Origin: Emergomyces orientalis
Taxonomy: Eukaryota; Ascomycota; Eurotiomycetes; Onygenales; Ajellomycetaceae
DNA length: 64,000 nucleotides
Direction: 5' to 3'
Assembly (NCBI GenBank): GCA_002110485.1
Contig: MOWL01000049.1
Span: 62,001 to 126,000, forward strand
The stretch's first letter is position 1, and each line of letters begins with the position of its first letter. Positions 47,618-58,678 of this stretch are shown here, one piece after another. The position numbers and the translations under genes were made by a program. A model generated the notes under the pieces. The model was given only the letters and a program-made list of their open reading frames with translations, ran no database searches and had not been told where the DNA came from.

Positions 47618-49683
47618 ATGGACACCGCCATCATGAATGACAAGCTGTCTCCAGCTATTGAAGTTCGGGGGGTTGACGAAAACATGAGTATTCTAACTGC
47701 TACCAACTCTGAACTCGTGGACGCGGGGGATGCCGAACTTCTCGGTAAGTGATTCCTGGCTTCTTTTTTACCATTATCAAACTGACAACTGCTCCGCCGA
47801 CTCCTAATCAGCGACAATGGGCTATAAACAGGAACTTCGACGTCACTATTCCTCCATTCACATATTTGCCATCGCTTTTAGCATCATGGGTCTTTTACCA
47901 TCAATTGCGGCCACCTTGACTTTCTCACTCCCCGCTGGGCCTGCTGGTATGGTTTGGGTATGTTGCCGTCACAGCTAGCCTAATGATGAATTTTGAAATG
48001 CATCAGTTAACTAGCTTTTCTGGATTTCTAGGGTTGGCTTACTGCATGTGGCTTTATTTTTATTGTTGGGCTCGCAATAGTAAGTCTAATGCGTGAACCA
48101 TAATATGAATATTTTTTATAATTATCTCATGATAACATTTTCTTCCAGGCTGACCTTGCATCTTCACTCCCTACATCTGGTGGCTTGTACTGGTGGACGC
48201 ATTATTTTGCACCACAAAAGTTTAAAAACCCTCTAAGCTTTCTTGTCGGATATAGCAGCACTATCGGTCTTGTTGGAGGAACATGTTCAGTTGACTGTAA
48301 GATTCATTTCAGAACCCTTTGATTATTTGCTCTCCTATTGATTTTTCACAGATGGATTTGCTTTAATGATCTTATCGATTCCATCCATTGCTTCAAATGG
48401 TGAATGGACTGCCTCCTCTCCCGTTGTATTCGGAGTCTTTGCAGGATGTGTAATCACTCATGCAATTCTGGCAACATTTGCTTCCAAGAACATGCACAGA
48501 ATTCAGGCCGCTTTTATTGTGGCTAATGTAGTGCTGGTCATAGCCACTGTAATTGCATTGCCAATTGGTAAATCTAGAACTGAACTTGGTCTGAACTCTA
48601 AAGACTATGTGTTTTTCTATCAAGAGAATCTGACCACTTGGCCATCTGGTTGGACATTCATGCTTGCCTGGTTGTCTCCTATCTGGACAATTGGAGGAAT
48701 TGATTCCTGTGTCTATATGAGTGAGGAGGCAATGGATGCACCAAAGGCAGTTCCTCGTGGTATTCTAGGATCTATTGCAGCATGCTGGTTTCTTGGGTTT
48801 ATCTCCATTTGCGTAATTGCAGCATGTATGAATCCAGATATTGGAAGTTTACTAGAAAGTCCCTTCGGACAGCCAATGGCCCAGGTTTGTACTACTGTTG
48901 ATAGATGAATAACCTTCAATGCCCTCCCTCGCTAATTGTATTAGATATATTACGATGCTCTCGGAAAAAGCGGCGCGATTGCTTTTATGGTGCTCATGGC
49001 ATGCCTTCAGTATTTCATGGGATTGAGTTTGGTAAAACTTCCAGAGCTGCGGCCCAATGAATTAAAAAATTATGTTGCTAATTAGACAATAATGTAGCTC
49101 GTGGCTGCATCACGACAAAGTTGGGCATTCGCTCGAGATGGTGCGCTTCCTTTTTCCACTTTCTTTCGAGTTGTTAGTACGCGAATTCATTTCCAGCCTG
49201 TACGAACTGTCTGGGGATGTGCGGGATCAGCAATCGTCGTTGGTCTCCTTTGCTTGATCCATCCAACTGCTGCCAAGGCCCTTTTTTCTCTTGGTGTTGC
49301 TGCAAATGACTTAGCTTGGGCCATAGCTATTTTTTGCCGTGTTGTCTGGGGTAAAAAAAAATTCAAACCAGGCCCATTTTACACTGGCCGTTTCAGCACA
49401 CCGATTGCTATTGCTGCGCTCATCTATCTGGCATTCGCCATTTCACTCTGCATGTTCCCCACACAAGGAGGATTTCCAACAGGTAAGCGATTCCAATGGT
49501 TTTTAACATACCCCAATATCAATTTCCCTTTGGTGATCTGGGATTAACTTGAGCAATAATGTAACAGCGGAAAACATGAACTACACTGTGGTGGTCAATG
49601 TAACTCTTTGGGGAGGTGCTCTTTTGTATTATTTTCTCTTTGCAAGAAAATGGTTCAATGGACCCAAGACAACTTTGGATTGA
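47618..49683 (+). CDS. Amino-acid/GABA-type permease (APC superfamily)
   Basis: Eight exons fit in phase (47618-47744, 47812-47957, 48032-48079, 48149-48296, 48352-48884, 48945-49031, 49098-49482, 49568-49683) for 529 residues and about 12 membrane helices. Family hallmarks are HIFAIAFSIMGLLPSIA in TM1, GWLTACGFIFIVGLAIADLA, SSLPTSGGLYWW in TM3 and the conserved loop SEEAMDAPKAVPRGIL. This places it in the fungal Uga4/Bat1/choline-permease group, which moves GABA, polyamines, choline or amino acids across plasma or vacuolar membranes. The exact substrate cannot be read from sequence. An 82-bp tandem duplication lies directly in front of the gene. It converges on the short-chain dehydrogenase gene. 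Confidence 0.9.
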
Positions 49684-50251
49684 ATGAGGAATTCTGTCTT
49701 TCGCAAAAACATGGATGAGACATTTGAAGTGAAAATTAGTCACATGAAAAGCCATCTCTATTAGAAAAGTATGGAATCTTGATAATTGCAAAGGCGTTCA
49801 CATGTCTTAAGACATTCAATGTACATAATTTTATTTACAATCTTTGACTACCAGCTTCAAATAATAACCAACAATGGAAATTTTATATATGATATGGTTA
49901 TTTTCTCGTACTTTTTTGACTTTCGCCCTGCAAACTTTATACATGTGCGTGAAGAGCCCCAAGTTGAAGGAAGTATGTAAAACAGACTTCAAAGGCATGT
50001 TTACGCGGAAATAGCAAATGAGGTGCATATCGAATACAATCTCTGATTTGTACGTGCTGTCATCCGGTAAGTTCTTTCATTTTCAAAATACATCTTGGTA
50101 TTGAACCACTGGGCTTCAGATATCAGGTATTCCCCTAACCACTATATATCCGTATGCGAATCCAGACCCGACTTTACTTTCATCATAGACTCTCACTTTT
50201 AGGTACTTAGGTAGGCAGACATTCAAAGTTGAGAGTTGACCAATCAATCAA
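49684..50251. other. Convergent intergenic region with a tRNA-like stretch
   Basis: The region lies between the 3' ends of the permease and the dehydrogenase. It is T/A-rich, and at 50083-50150 on the minus strand it resembles Pol III A and B boxes (see findings). No protein gene is seen. Confidence 0.45.
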
Positions 50252-51249
50252 TCACTCTTGAAAAGCGGCCAGTTCCGGAACATTCCACCTGCCTCGCAGT
50301 CAGCGTTTTAGGGATGCACTGGTATAGGAGACGTTATACTTACGTTAGAAACTTCCCACTCAACTCTTGTGGAGCATCAAGCACCAGCTTCGCAATAACA
50401 TGTCCGGGTTGCTCCGGCTTAAGCAACTTGCCGTCCTTGTAAGCATCAAGAAACCTCTGCCCTTCCACAGGCCCCAAGACATCCATGTGTTTCGCTCGCA
50501 GCTCCTCTTGCATCTGCGTATCAACCATCCCCGGCCGGATGGAGACGGATGTGATATCGGGCTCTTCCAGCGCCACGGTCATGTTGACATGGTTTAGAGC
50601 TGCTTTGGTGGCACCGTATAAGCCCCAGCCTGTCGTTGCCGATGTCGCCGCACCGGATGATGTGAAGATTATTTTACCATGGGTTTTGCGTAGGTGTGGA
50701 ATTGCGAATTTTAGCTGTGGATTGACGGAGTAAGCGAATATTAAACATCCAAGTAAAACTGCACTCCTTCCCGCATCAAAAGCCTCGACAAAATCAAAGC
50801 CAAAACCATGAAAAATAAAAATAAAGATGGAAAAAAACAAAATTATATGCAGGAGAGATACTCACAAGCCCAAGTACACTAATAAAATTTACCTCAACCC
50901 CTTCCCTCCACTCCTTCAATTCACAATCCACCAACCGTGTCACAGGTCCCAGCGTCCCGTGATTAACCACGAGCCCATCTAGTCGTCCAAACCTCTTCAG
51001 CGCCACCTCCACAGCTCGCTCAGGCAGCGACGGTGACGGCGGTGAGAGTGAGGAATAAGACACGGCAACATCGCCTGCCAGGATCTCCACGCGGTTAGCG
51101 CCGTATTGCTCCTGTAGCTGTTGGAGGGGTTGCTCCGAGCGGGCGAGGAGGATTAAGTTGTGGGAGGCGGGAAGGCGGAGGAGGTAGTGGGCCACTGCAA
51201 GGCCGATGCCACGGGAGGCGCCTGTGAGGATTATGGTTTTTGAAGACAT
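50252..51249 (-). CDS. Short-chain dehydrogenase/reductase, Irc24/benzil-reductase type
   Basis: Three exons (50866-51249, 50344-50714, 50252-50288) give 263 residues. The cofactor motif TGASRGIG near the N-terminus, VNHG in the middle, the catalytic Ser in IIFTSSGAATS and YGATK (Tyr-x-x-x-Lys) make it a classical NADP(H) SDR; ARSEQPL after strand 2 favours NADPH. The end region SIRPGMVDTQMQEELR and the C-terminus GKFLTWNVPELAAFQE match the yeast Irc24/YIR035C group, whose members reduce benzil and similar dicarbonyls. The last 12 codons depend on the third exon: a strong GTAAGT donor at 50338-50343 shows the frame should not stop at the nearby in-frame TAA. Physiological substrate unknown. 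Confidence 0.9.
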
Positions 51250-52929
51250 CTGTTGTATCTGTGGAAATGTAAAGTGTTTTTTATGTTTTAGAGAGGGGAC
51301 AGTGATTTTTTGTTCCTGGTTTGTTCTATTTATGCAGAATGATGTAGGTGTATTTTTCTTGTGATGTTGATGTCATAAAATGTAACACAATCACCAGTTA
51401 AGTTTTCTACTCCATACACATGGAACAGATTGATGTTTCAGATAAGATAAGATTCTTTGTGTGCAGCGCATGCACAAGATTGAATGAATGTACAGTACTT
51501 TACTACACATAAATCAACATTAATCAAGACAATATGCACAACTAGCAAGGGATAGATGATGGACTTTGTTTTATATTTATGTAGTTATTTTCTATCTCCT
51601 GCTTTTGCGGATTCAAAGTCCAAGAATGAGATATTGTCAACTTAGCACAGCACAACACAGTGTGACAGCACCTCTTTGCCTGTTTTCATTTTATTATATG
51701 AGTCATAAAAACACCATTTGAGGTCCGCCGTAGTCAAAGGGAGTACGCTTGAACATGGTGCACAAAAAGTTATCCCCAGTTCGCGTTAGCACTCCGGCCA
51801 AACCCCCGTATAACTAGTAGAGGTTATTTAGGGGGTTCACTTGGCATATTATCTTGGCAGTTCTCTCAGCTCCGTACGATATGATTGGTTGAGGATGGAA
51901 TATTTTATTTTAGTTTTCTATACTATCTATGACCTGCTTGGCTTCGCCGTACGGGCTACTAGCCCTAGACACCAGTTTTGTTTATTTATTATATATATAG
52001 ATACTATCAATGGCTTGCAAGCTTGGCCTCGCTGTCGTGACTACTAGTCCTAGACACGACAGAGAGGTGCAAGTCAGGCCTAGGTGTTGTACACAGGCTC
52101 TGTACAACTAAAGGTCATACGGGGGGGTTATGGATGGCGTTAAAAACATTTTTTGCACCACATTCAACTGTAACCCTGTCGTCATATGACATTTAGCATG
52201 TGCACTTAACCCCCCTTGAAAAAGGCGGAGCCCTGATCTTTTTCCCACCCAATTGCCAAACACACACTCTCTTTCTCAAACGCGTAATGTCATCTCATTC
52301 TATGCCAGCTTTTCCATATCCTTTCAGCACCCCCTATTCGATCTTCTGCAACATCCCAGGCAGAGTCTTGGCCTTCTCTTGAAATTAATTCTGCGCGAAC
52401 CCTGGGACAGAGTGCAAATCACATTTTTGGTTTTTCGCATACAGAGGAGGAGATCGCAATCAAGGGGTTTGATGACTTTGCAGGGAGGAGGTTGGCCGGG
52501 GTGGCCAATTGCTCATTAAAGAAAGAAAGAGAAACAAGGTAAACAAAGTAAATAAAGGAAATAAAGCAAAGGTTTGAGGGGTTAGTCAAGAGCGAAAAAA
52601 TCAAATTGGCGATGAGTGGTAAAGAAATATTGGAATGGTGGGAGTGGAACATATATTTAACGCTCGGGAGTGGGTTTACAAGGGGGGGAGAGATGGTTAG
52701 TTTGTCGGAGGTCTGATGTAGAGGTCCACGCTGCCATTCCTTTCATGAAATATGACATCACTCCTCTACAAGATATCCTCCCTCTGTACGGAGAATTCTT
52801 TCAAAAGTTTTGATTAGCGATTTCCATTAATTTACCACTATATTAGCTAGCGAGCGCCACCACTGTATATAATTGTAATATAACTACCCCGCATCTTATA
52901 TATATGAGATTATCATCAAATTGCAATGA
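51250..52929. other. Intergenic with repeat remnants, left flank of the LINE island
   Basis: No supported gene. An element-like stretch of about 330 bp at 51801-52129 contains a pair of imperfect 37-bp repeats and terminal inverted-repeat-like ends (see findings). AT content rises toward 52900. Confidence 0.45.
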
Positions 52930-54555
52930 TGTTATTATTATTATTATTCTTCAATTATAGATATATATGCAGTCAGAGACTATGATATCTACCTGAGACT
53001 CAAAGAGTCTCAGGATTTTTCTAACTTTAACACTAATTACTATACATTTTTTCTTCAAACAAATAGCACTTGCAATACTTGAATTCCAGCCCAGAATAGT
53101 CAGCAAATTGATTTTTCTTTTTTTTATTTATTTATTTATAAATATCTTTGAAGATTATTTATATTCTCTTTTTTTCATATAATTTTCAAGTGATTACAAA
53201 GAAAATAAATTAATGATAGACAAAATAACTCATGACATGAATACAAAGGAAATAAAAGACAGACTCTAACACAAAAGAAATAGTGAGATATTATATAATA
53301 TCTAGCAGTTTTTATAAAGAATATTTCAGATTCTCATTCATTTATATTTTCATCTTTGAAATAGAATTGATTTCTAGTAGCTATTTGAGTTTCTTTGAGA
53401 AAATCAATTAAATATTGACTGTCTATTTCAGTTGAAAATAGTAGTTTCATATTCATTTCTCTCAGTTTATATTTATATCTCAGTTCAGCTCTAAGTTCTT
53501 GATTTAATGAGCAATTCATTAAGATATGTTCTGGGTCTTCAAGAGAGTCACAATATTCACAATTTTCACTTTCAATATCAGATATTCTTTTCAAATAAGA
53601 TTTGAAATAGCCATGACCTAGTTTCAATTGAATGATTGAGGAGAAAAGCTTCTTCTTGCACTTAATAGAGCATGATTTCCATTTAGGTTTAGTTTCAAAT
53701 CTAAGATAGTGAGGACTTTTTCTTTGTTTTTCCCATATTTTATGCCATTTTTCTAAGCAATTCTCTTTTATCTTTCTTTTAATAAAAGACCATGAAACTA
53801 TTTTTGAACTTGCAATATTTAGTTCTGTTCCTTTCTTTGCTGCTTCATCAGCAAGCTCATTTCCATGTATATTTATATGAGCAGGAACCCAGCTCAGATA
53901 TATCTTTGTCTTATATTTTAATTGAATTCTTTTGCATATCTTTAGAATTACTTCTATATTCATTTGACCATTATGAATTTCATTTTTTTGAATTCTTTTC
54001 AAAGCTGCTTGACTATCTGAAAAAATCCATGCTTCTTTCATATCTTTTCTTTTTGAAGCTTTTATTTCTATCAGTTTAAAAGCTTTCATAATAGCATATA
54101 ATTCAGCATCAAATACTTCACATTCATTTCCAATATTCCATGAATCTGATGTATATTTGTAATTATCTTCTGTATATGCTATTCCAGCTCCTAGGCCTTT
54201 ATTTTCATTCATTGAACCATCTGAATAGATTAGAATTGACTTTTTAAAATCAATTTTCTCTATTATTCTTCTATGATTCTCAGCTTCTTCTGGTTTTGAT
54301 AATGCGCTTATTTCAATTGAAATCATTGAGCCTAGTTTTTCTTTCCATGGATATAGCTTTTTGTGTTCAATCTTTTCAATATTTAATGAGGAGAACTCAT
54401 TTTTAATCATTGAGCATACTCTATATAGTTGAGAGGGGATTTTTTTTCTATTTCTCTCATTTTCTTGATTTTCTTGACTTTCATTCCAATCTAGATATCT
54501 ATTCCAATCTAAGTCATTTCCAGATTGAATTGGAGGATAAGATGTAGATATTCTT
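52930..54555 (-). repeat. Left arm of a 1,626-bp inverted repeat
   Basis: The reverse complement of 52930-54555 equals 55950-57575 with no indel and five substitutions (left positions 52992, 53014, 53319, 53534, 53745). The spacer between arms is 54556-55949. The arm ends two bases beyond the TAA tail on both sides, which marks a transposon boundary. Confidence 0.95.
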
Positions 54556-55965
54556 TTTCTAATTGAATGAATATCTGGCATTTTCATGATTCTCAGTGCA
54601 TAATTCTTGCATATCTTCTCAAATCTTATTTCAGGAGGTGATATAGAAGCTTCTATTTCCATAGCTCTACATGGAGAGGTTTTGAAAGCTCCCAGAATTC
54701 TTCTTAAAGCTGTATTCTGCAATTTTTGAAACTTATCTATGAAGTGTTTCTGGTTCTTCCACCATATCTGAACACCATAATCAGAAATAGATGCTATACA
54801 TGCAATGTATAGCTGTTTCATAGCTTGAAATGATAAACCCCTTTCAGTATTAGAAAGTTGTATTATACTATTTAAAACTCTTTCAGCTTGAGCCATTCTT
54901 TTTTGAATATGAGATTTAAAATTGAGTTTTGAATCCAGCCAGATTCCTAGCCATCTTACAACTGATTTAGGCTTTATTTCTTGATTTAATAGATTTAAAC
55001 TTATTTCCTTTTCATATCTTTTTGGAAAAAAGTGAATTAATTCAGTTTTTTCCATATCAAATAGAATTAGGTTTAAATCTTCTCTATTAAATATCTCTTG
55101 CGCAGCTTTTTCAATATTTTCACAATTTTCTTTTATTGTTCTTGAGCTGAAAATCAGACCTATATTATCAACATAGCTAGAAGATCTCACTATCTCCATT
55201 TCTCTATCTTTGAATAGATTTTTTGTATATATAGCAAATAGAATTGGTGAGACTGGAGACCCCTGAGGAACTTCTATTTCAATTTCAGTAATATCTTGCT
55301 TTAATGAGTCAAAAAGTAGTTGAATATATCTTTTTGACATAAAACATATAACTCACTTTATTAATGCTTTTGGTAGTTTCATCTCTTGAAGAATAATTAT
55401 TAGCTTATTCTTTGAAACATGATCAAAAGCACCTTTTATATCAATAAAAGCAGCTGTTGTAACTAAGCCTTCATTTTTTGCCATTTGAATATCATGAATT
55501 ATTGATAAAACTGTATCTATTGCAGAATTCTGTTTTCTGCCACCCATTTGATCATTATATAATAAATCAGTGATTGAGCCTAGATATAATAATCTTGTTG
55601 CTATTATTTTTTCAAGAATTTTTCCCAAGCAATTCAAAAGTGATATAATTCTATAAGACTTTGGCATAGTAGCTTTTCTATTTGGTTTTGCAAGAACTAT
55701 ACCAGTTGCTTGTCTCCAGCATTCAGGGTGATACCCATTCTTCATTAATTGAGAGAATAATTCAAATAATTCATTTTTCAGAGAATGAAAGACTTTTTGA
55801 ATGATTAAATGATTTATAGTATCAGGTCCTGCAGCTGTTTTTGTAGAACTTGTAAAAACAGCAGTTTCAAGTTCATTTCTAGATAGATCTGGCCAAGCCC
55901 ATCTTGAATCTTCAATATATTCACATATTGAACTATATTGTTCAGATTGAAGAATATCTACATCT
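53334..55965 (-). pseudogene. LINE ORF2-like reverse transcriptase/RNase H, copy A, inactivated
   Basis: The frame is open from the truncation point to 53334 apart from one TGA at 55353-55355, in a position where Trp is likely. Reverse transcriptase motifs are readable: AAGPDTINH, PKSYRIISLLNCLGKILEKI, AFIDIKGAFDHV, VPQGSPVSPILFAIY and SYVDNIGLIF. The last is the Y-x-D-D box with Asn in place of the second catalytic Asp. The RNase H domain has all acidic residues (YSDGS, DAELYAIMKA, FSDSQAAL, GNELADEAAK), followed by CEYCDSLEDPEHILMNC, a CCHC-type terminal motif. Two independent defects in RT mean this copy should not be autonomous. The reading frame is otherwise remarkably clean. Confidence 0.88.
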
Positions 55966-57575
55966 TATCCTCCAATTCAATCTGGAAATGACTTAGATTG
56001 GAATAGATATCTAGATTGGAATGAAAGTCAAGAAAATCAAGAAAATGAGAGAAATAGAAAAAAAATCCCCTCTCAACTATATAGAGTATGCTCAATGATT
56101 AAAAATGAGTTCTCCTCATTAAATATTGAAAAGATTGAACACAAAAAGCTATATCCATGGAAAGAAAAACTAGGCTCAATGATTTCAATTGAAATAAGCG
56201 CATTATCAAAACCAGAAGAAGCTGAGAATCATAGAAGAATAATAGAGAAAATTGATTTTAAAAAGTCAATTCTAATCTATTCAGATGGTTCAATGAATGA
56301 AAATAAAGGCCTAGGAGCTGGAATAGCATATACAGAAGATAATTACAAATATACATCAGATTCATGGAATATTGGAAATGAATGTGAAGTATTTGATGCT
56401 GAATTATATGCTATTATGAAAGCTTTTAAACTGATAGAAATAAAAGCTTCAAAAAGAAAAGATATGAAAGAAGCATGGATTTTTTCAGATAGTCAAGCAG
56501 CTTTGAAAAGAATTCAAAAAAATGAAATTCATAATGGTCAAATGAATATAGAAGTAATTCTAAAGATATGCAAAAGAATTCAATTAAAATATAAGACAAA
56601 GATATATCTGAGCTGGGTTCCTGCTCATATAAATATACATGGAAATGAGCTTGCTGATGAAGCAGCAAAGAAAGGAACAGAACTAAATATTGCAAGTTCA
56701 AAAATAGTTTCATGGTCTTTTATTAAAAGAAAGATAAAAGAGAATTGCTTAGAAAAATGACATAAAATATGGGAAAAACAAAGAAAAAGTCCTCACTATC
56801 TTAGATTTGAAACTAAACCTAAATGGAAATCATGCTCTATTAAGTGCAAGAAGAAGCTTTTCTCCTCAATCATTCAATTGAAACTAGGTCATGGCTATTT
56901 CAAATCTTATTTGAAAAGAATATCTGATATTGAAAGTGAAAATTGTGAATATTGTGACTCTCTTGAAGACTCAGAACATATCTTAATGAATTGCTCATTA
57001 AATCAAGAACTTAGAGCTGAACTGAGATATAAATATAAACTGAGAGAAATGAATATGAAACTACTATTTTCAACTGAAATAGACAGTCAATATTTAATTG
57101 ATTTTCTCAAAGAAACTCAAATAGCTACTAGAAATCAATTCTATTTCAAAGATGAAAATATAAATGAATGAGAATCTGAAATATTTTTTATAAAAACTGC
57201 TAGATATTATATAATATCTCACTATTTCTTTTGTGTTAGAGTCTGTCTTTTATTTCCTTTGTATTCATGTCATGAGTTATTTTGTCTATCATTAATTTAT
57301 TTTCTTTGTAATCACTTGAAAATTATATGAAAAAAAGAGAATATAAATAATCTTCAAAGATATTTATAAATAAATAAATAAAAAAAAGAAAAATCAATTT
57401 GCTGACTATTCTGGGCTGGAATTCAAGTATTGCAAGTGCTATTTGTTTGAAGAAAAAATGTATAGTAATTAGTGTTAAAGTTAGAAAAATTCTGAGACTC
57501 TTTGAGTCTCAGATAGATATCATAGTCTCTGACTGCATATATATCTATAATTGAAGAATAATAATAATAATAATA
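55950..57575 (+). mobile_element. LINE copy B, head-to-head with copy A
   Basis: This plus-strand copy starts within the region between RT and RNase H and ends in the same 17-nt TAA repeat (57557-57573). It is the mirror of the 3' part of copy A. The exact junction with copy A lies somewhere from 55950 to 55965; it cannot be fixed without a full-length reference element. Right flank begins CTATCTGACTG. No target-site duplication is evident against the left flank near 52915. Confidence 0.92.
55965..57171 (+). pseudogene. LINE RNase H and CCHC region, copy B, inactivated
   Basis: Same frame as copy A from just before SGNDLDWNRYLDWNE to the final stop at 57169-57171. It is interrupted once, by TGA at 56758-56760 where copy A has TGG (Trp). 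A second change converts Pro to Ser in the terminal Cys/His motif (EDSEH against EDPEH, base 56971). RNase H catalytic positions are intact, but the RT is absent, so the copy cannot move by itself. Confidence 0.88.
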
Positions 57576-58678
57576 ACACTATCTGACTGAATTTAAAGAA
57601 TGTGTCTACACTTCAGTCTTCAAAGAAGCTGAATGTTCAGAACAGAAAGTTCAAGATAATAGAGAGAATTGACTCTTATATCTATTAATTAAATATATTA
57701 TCTGAAATTTATAATATTTTTTATATAAATTTATTTTATTCTGCTGCTGGAGATCTGCTGTCATCACAAATCTATCATGAATTTTAATTATCAGTCATAG
57801 ATATTGATGAGCATGAGAAGTACTATATTGAGAAAATTCTTAAAAAAAAAATTAAATATTATCAGAAATATTATCTGATTAAATAAATGAGCTGAACTGC
57901 TTTTATCTGAATAAAAACATTTTTAATAAAGAAGACTCAGACTCTCAATGACTATCTGCAGAGAATTATGAAAGAGGAGAAAAGAGATAATATCAAAAGT
58001 TGAATCTCTATATAATTATGTGAACTTAAGCTAGCTGCTCAAACAGACTAATAGCTTCTGCACTAGTGACTAGCTCTTGCTTGCAATCTGTGTCTAGAGT
58101 GCTTTTCTACACATTTTTTGCACTTCTTTTTTTTCTTTCTCTTTTCTTTCTTAAGCTTTTTTTCTTGTATATTAGACACAATATAGTTCTTTCATACCTA
58201 ATTGCTCGCCCCTTACACTCTGCCAGGAATTATGAAGGTAATATACCCACTGTATTTATACATAATCAACACAGGTAAAAAATTTAAATAAGAAAAGAAT
58301 GTATTTTATTCATTCAAGTTTAGATAAATTCTGTATAGAGCAGTATATATATAGTAAAGTCTCTTACAGGTTATCAGACATACTTTCATGTCTTGAGATG
58401 CAGAGATTTTTGTTGTTGAAACATTTATAGTTATGAAACTCCCTGGCTTACTGCTTTGTCTTTATATATGAAGTCTTTTTCGTTTATATTTTTCAATATA
58501 TATATTGTATAGAGGAGAAGCCATTTCGCACAATTTCCTTTTACGGACATTGAAGAATCACATTGTACGGAGGTTGAAAACTGGAGGAGCTCCGAGCAAG
58601 AGAACCAGTTGTAGAAAGAACATGTAGTGTTAATGATTTGAGAGCAGCTGTGGCATAGCAACTCACCCAAAGGCGAGG
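57576..58678. other. AT-rich right flank of the LINE island
   Basis: About 450 bp of very AT-rich DNA (57576-58020) continue the island's composition with no readable domain, possibly an older transposon remnant. The rest contains only short ORFs and the 3' region of HOM2. No gene is seen. Confidence 0.45.

Larger units (their letters stand above)
52930..55965 (-). mobile_element. LINE copy A, 5'-truncated, minus strand
   Basis: A non-LTR retrotransposon reading from about 55965 down to a 17-nt TAA-repeat tail (52932-52948). It retains the reverse transcriptase from finger motifs onward, RNase H, a Cys/His knuckle and about 400 bp of 3' UTR. A terminal TAA repeat rather than poly(A) is typical of I/Tad-like clades. 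The endonuclease and ORF1 are missing. The whole block is strongly AT-rich and CpG is very rare (isolated cases at 54305 and 55091). Its 3' 1,626 bp are repeated inverted as copy B. I see no target-site duplication. Confidence 0.92.

Noticed and set aside
48713..48919. Minus-strand ORF across the permease
   Set aside because: Shadow of the permease exon, which has family motifs and consistent splice phases.
53792..54079. 95-codon plus-strand ORF repeated identically at 56426-56713 on the minus strand
   Set aside because: It is the antisense of the LINE RNase H domain. The identity of the two copies only reflects the inverted repeat.
52930..57575. Single LINE with ordinary 5' inversion (twin priming)
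   Set aside because: Twin priming leaves one 3' tail and non-overlapping segments. Here both outer ends carry the TAA tail and the arms overlap for 1.6 kb.
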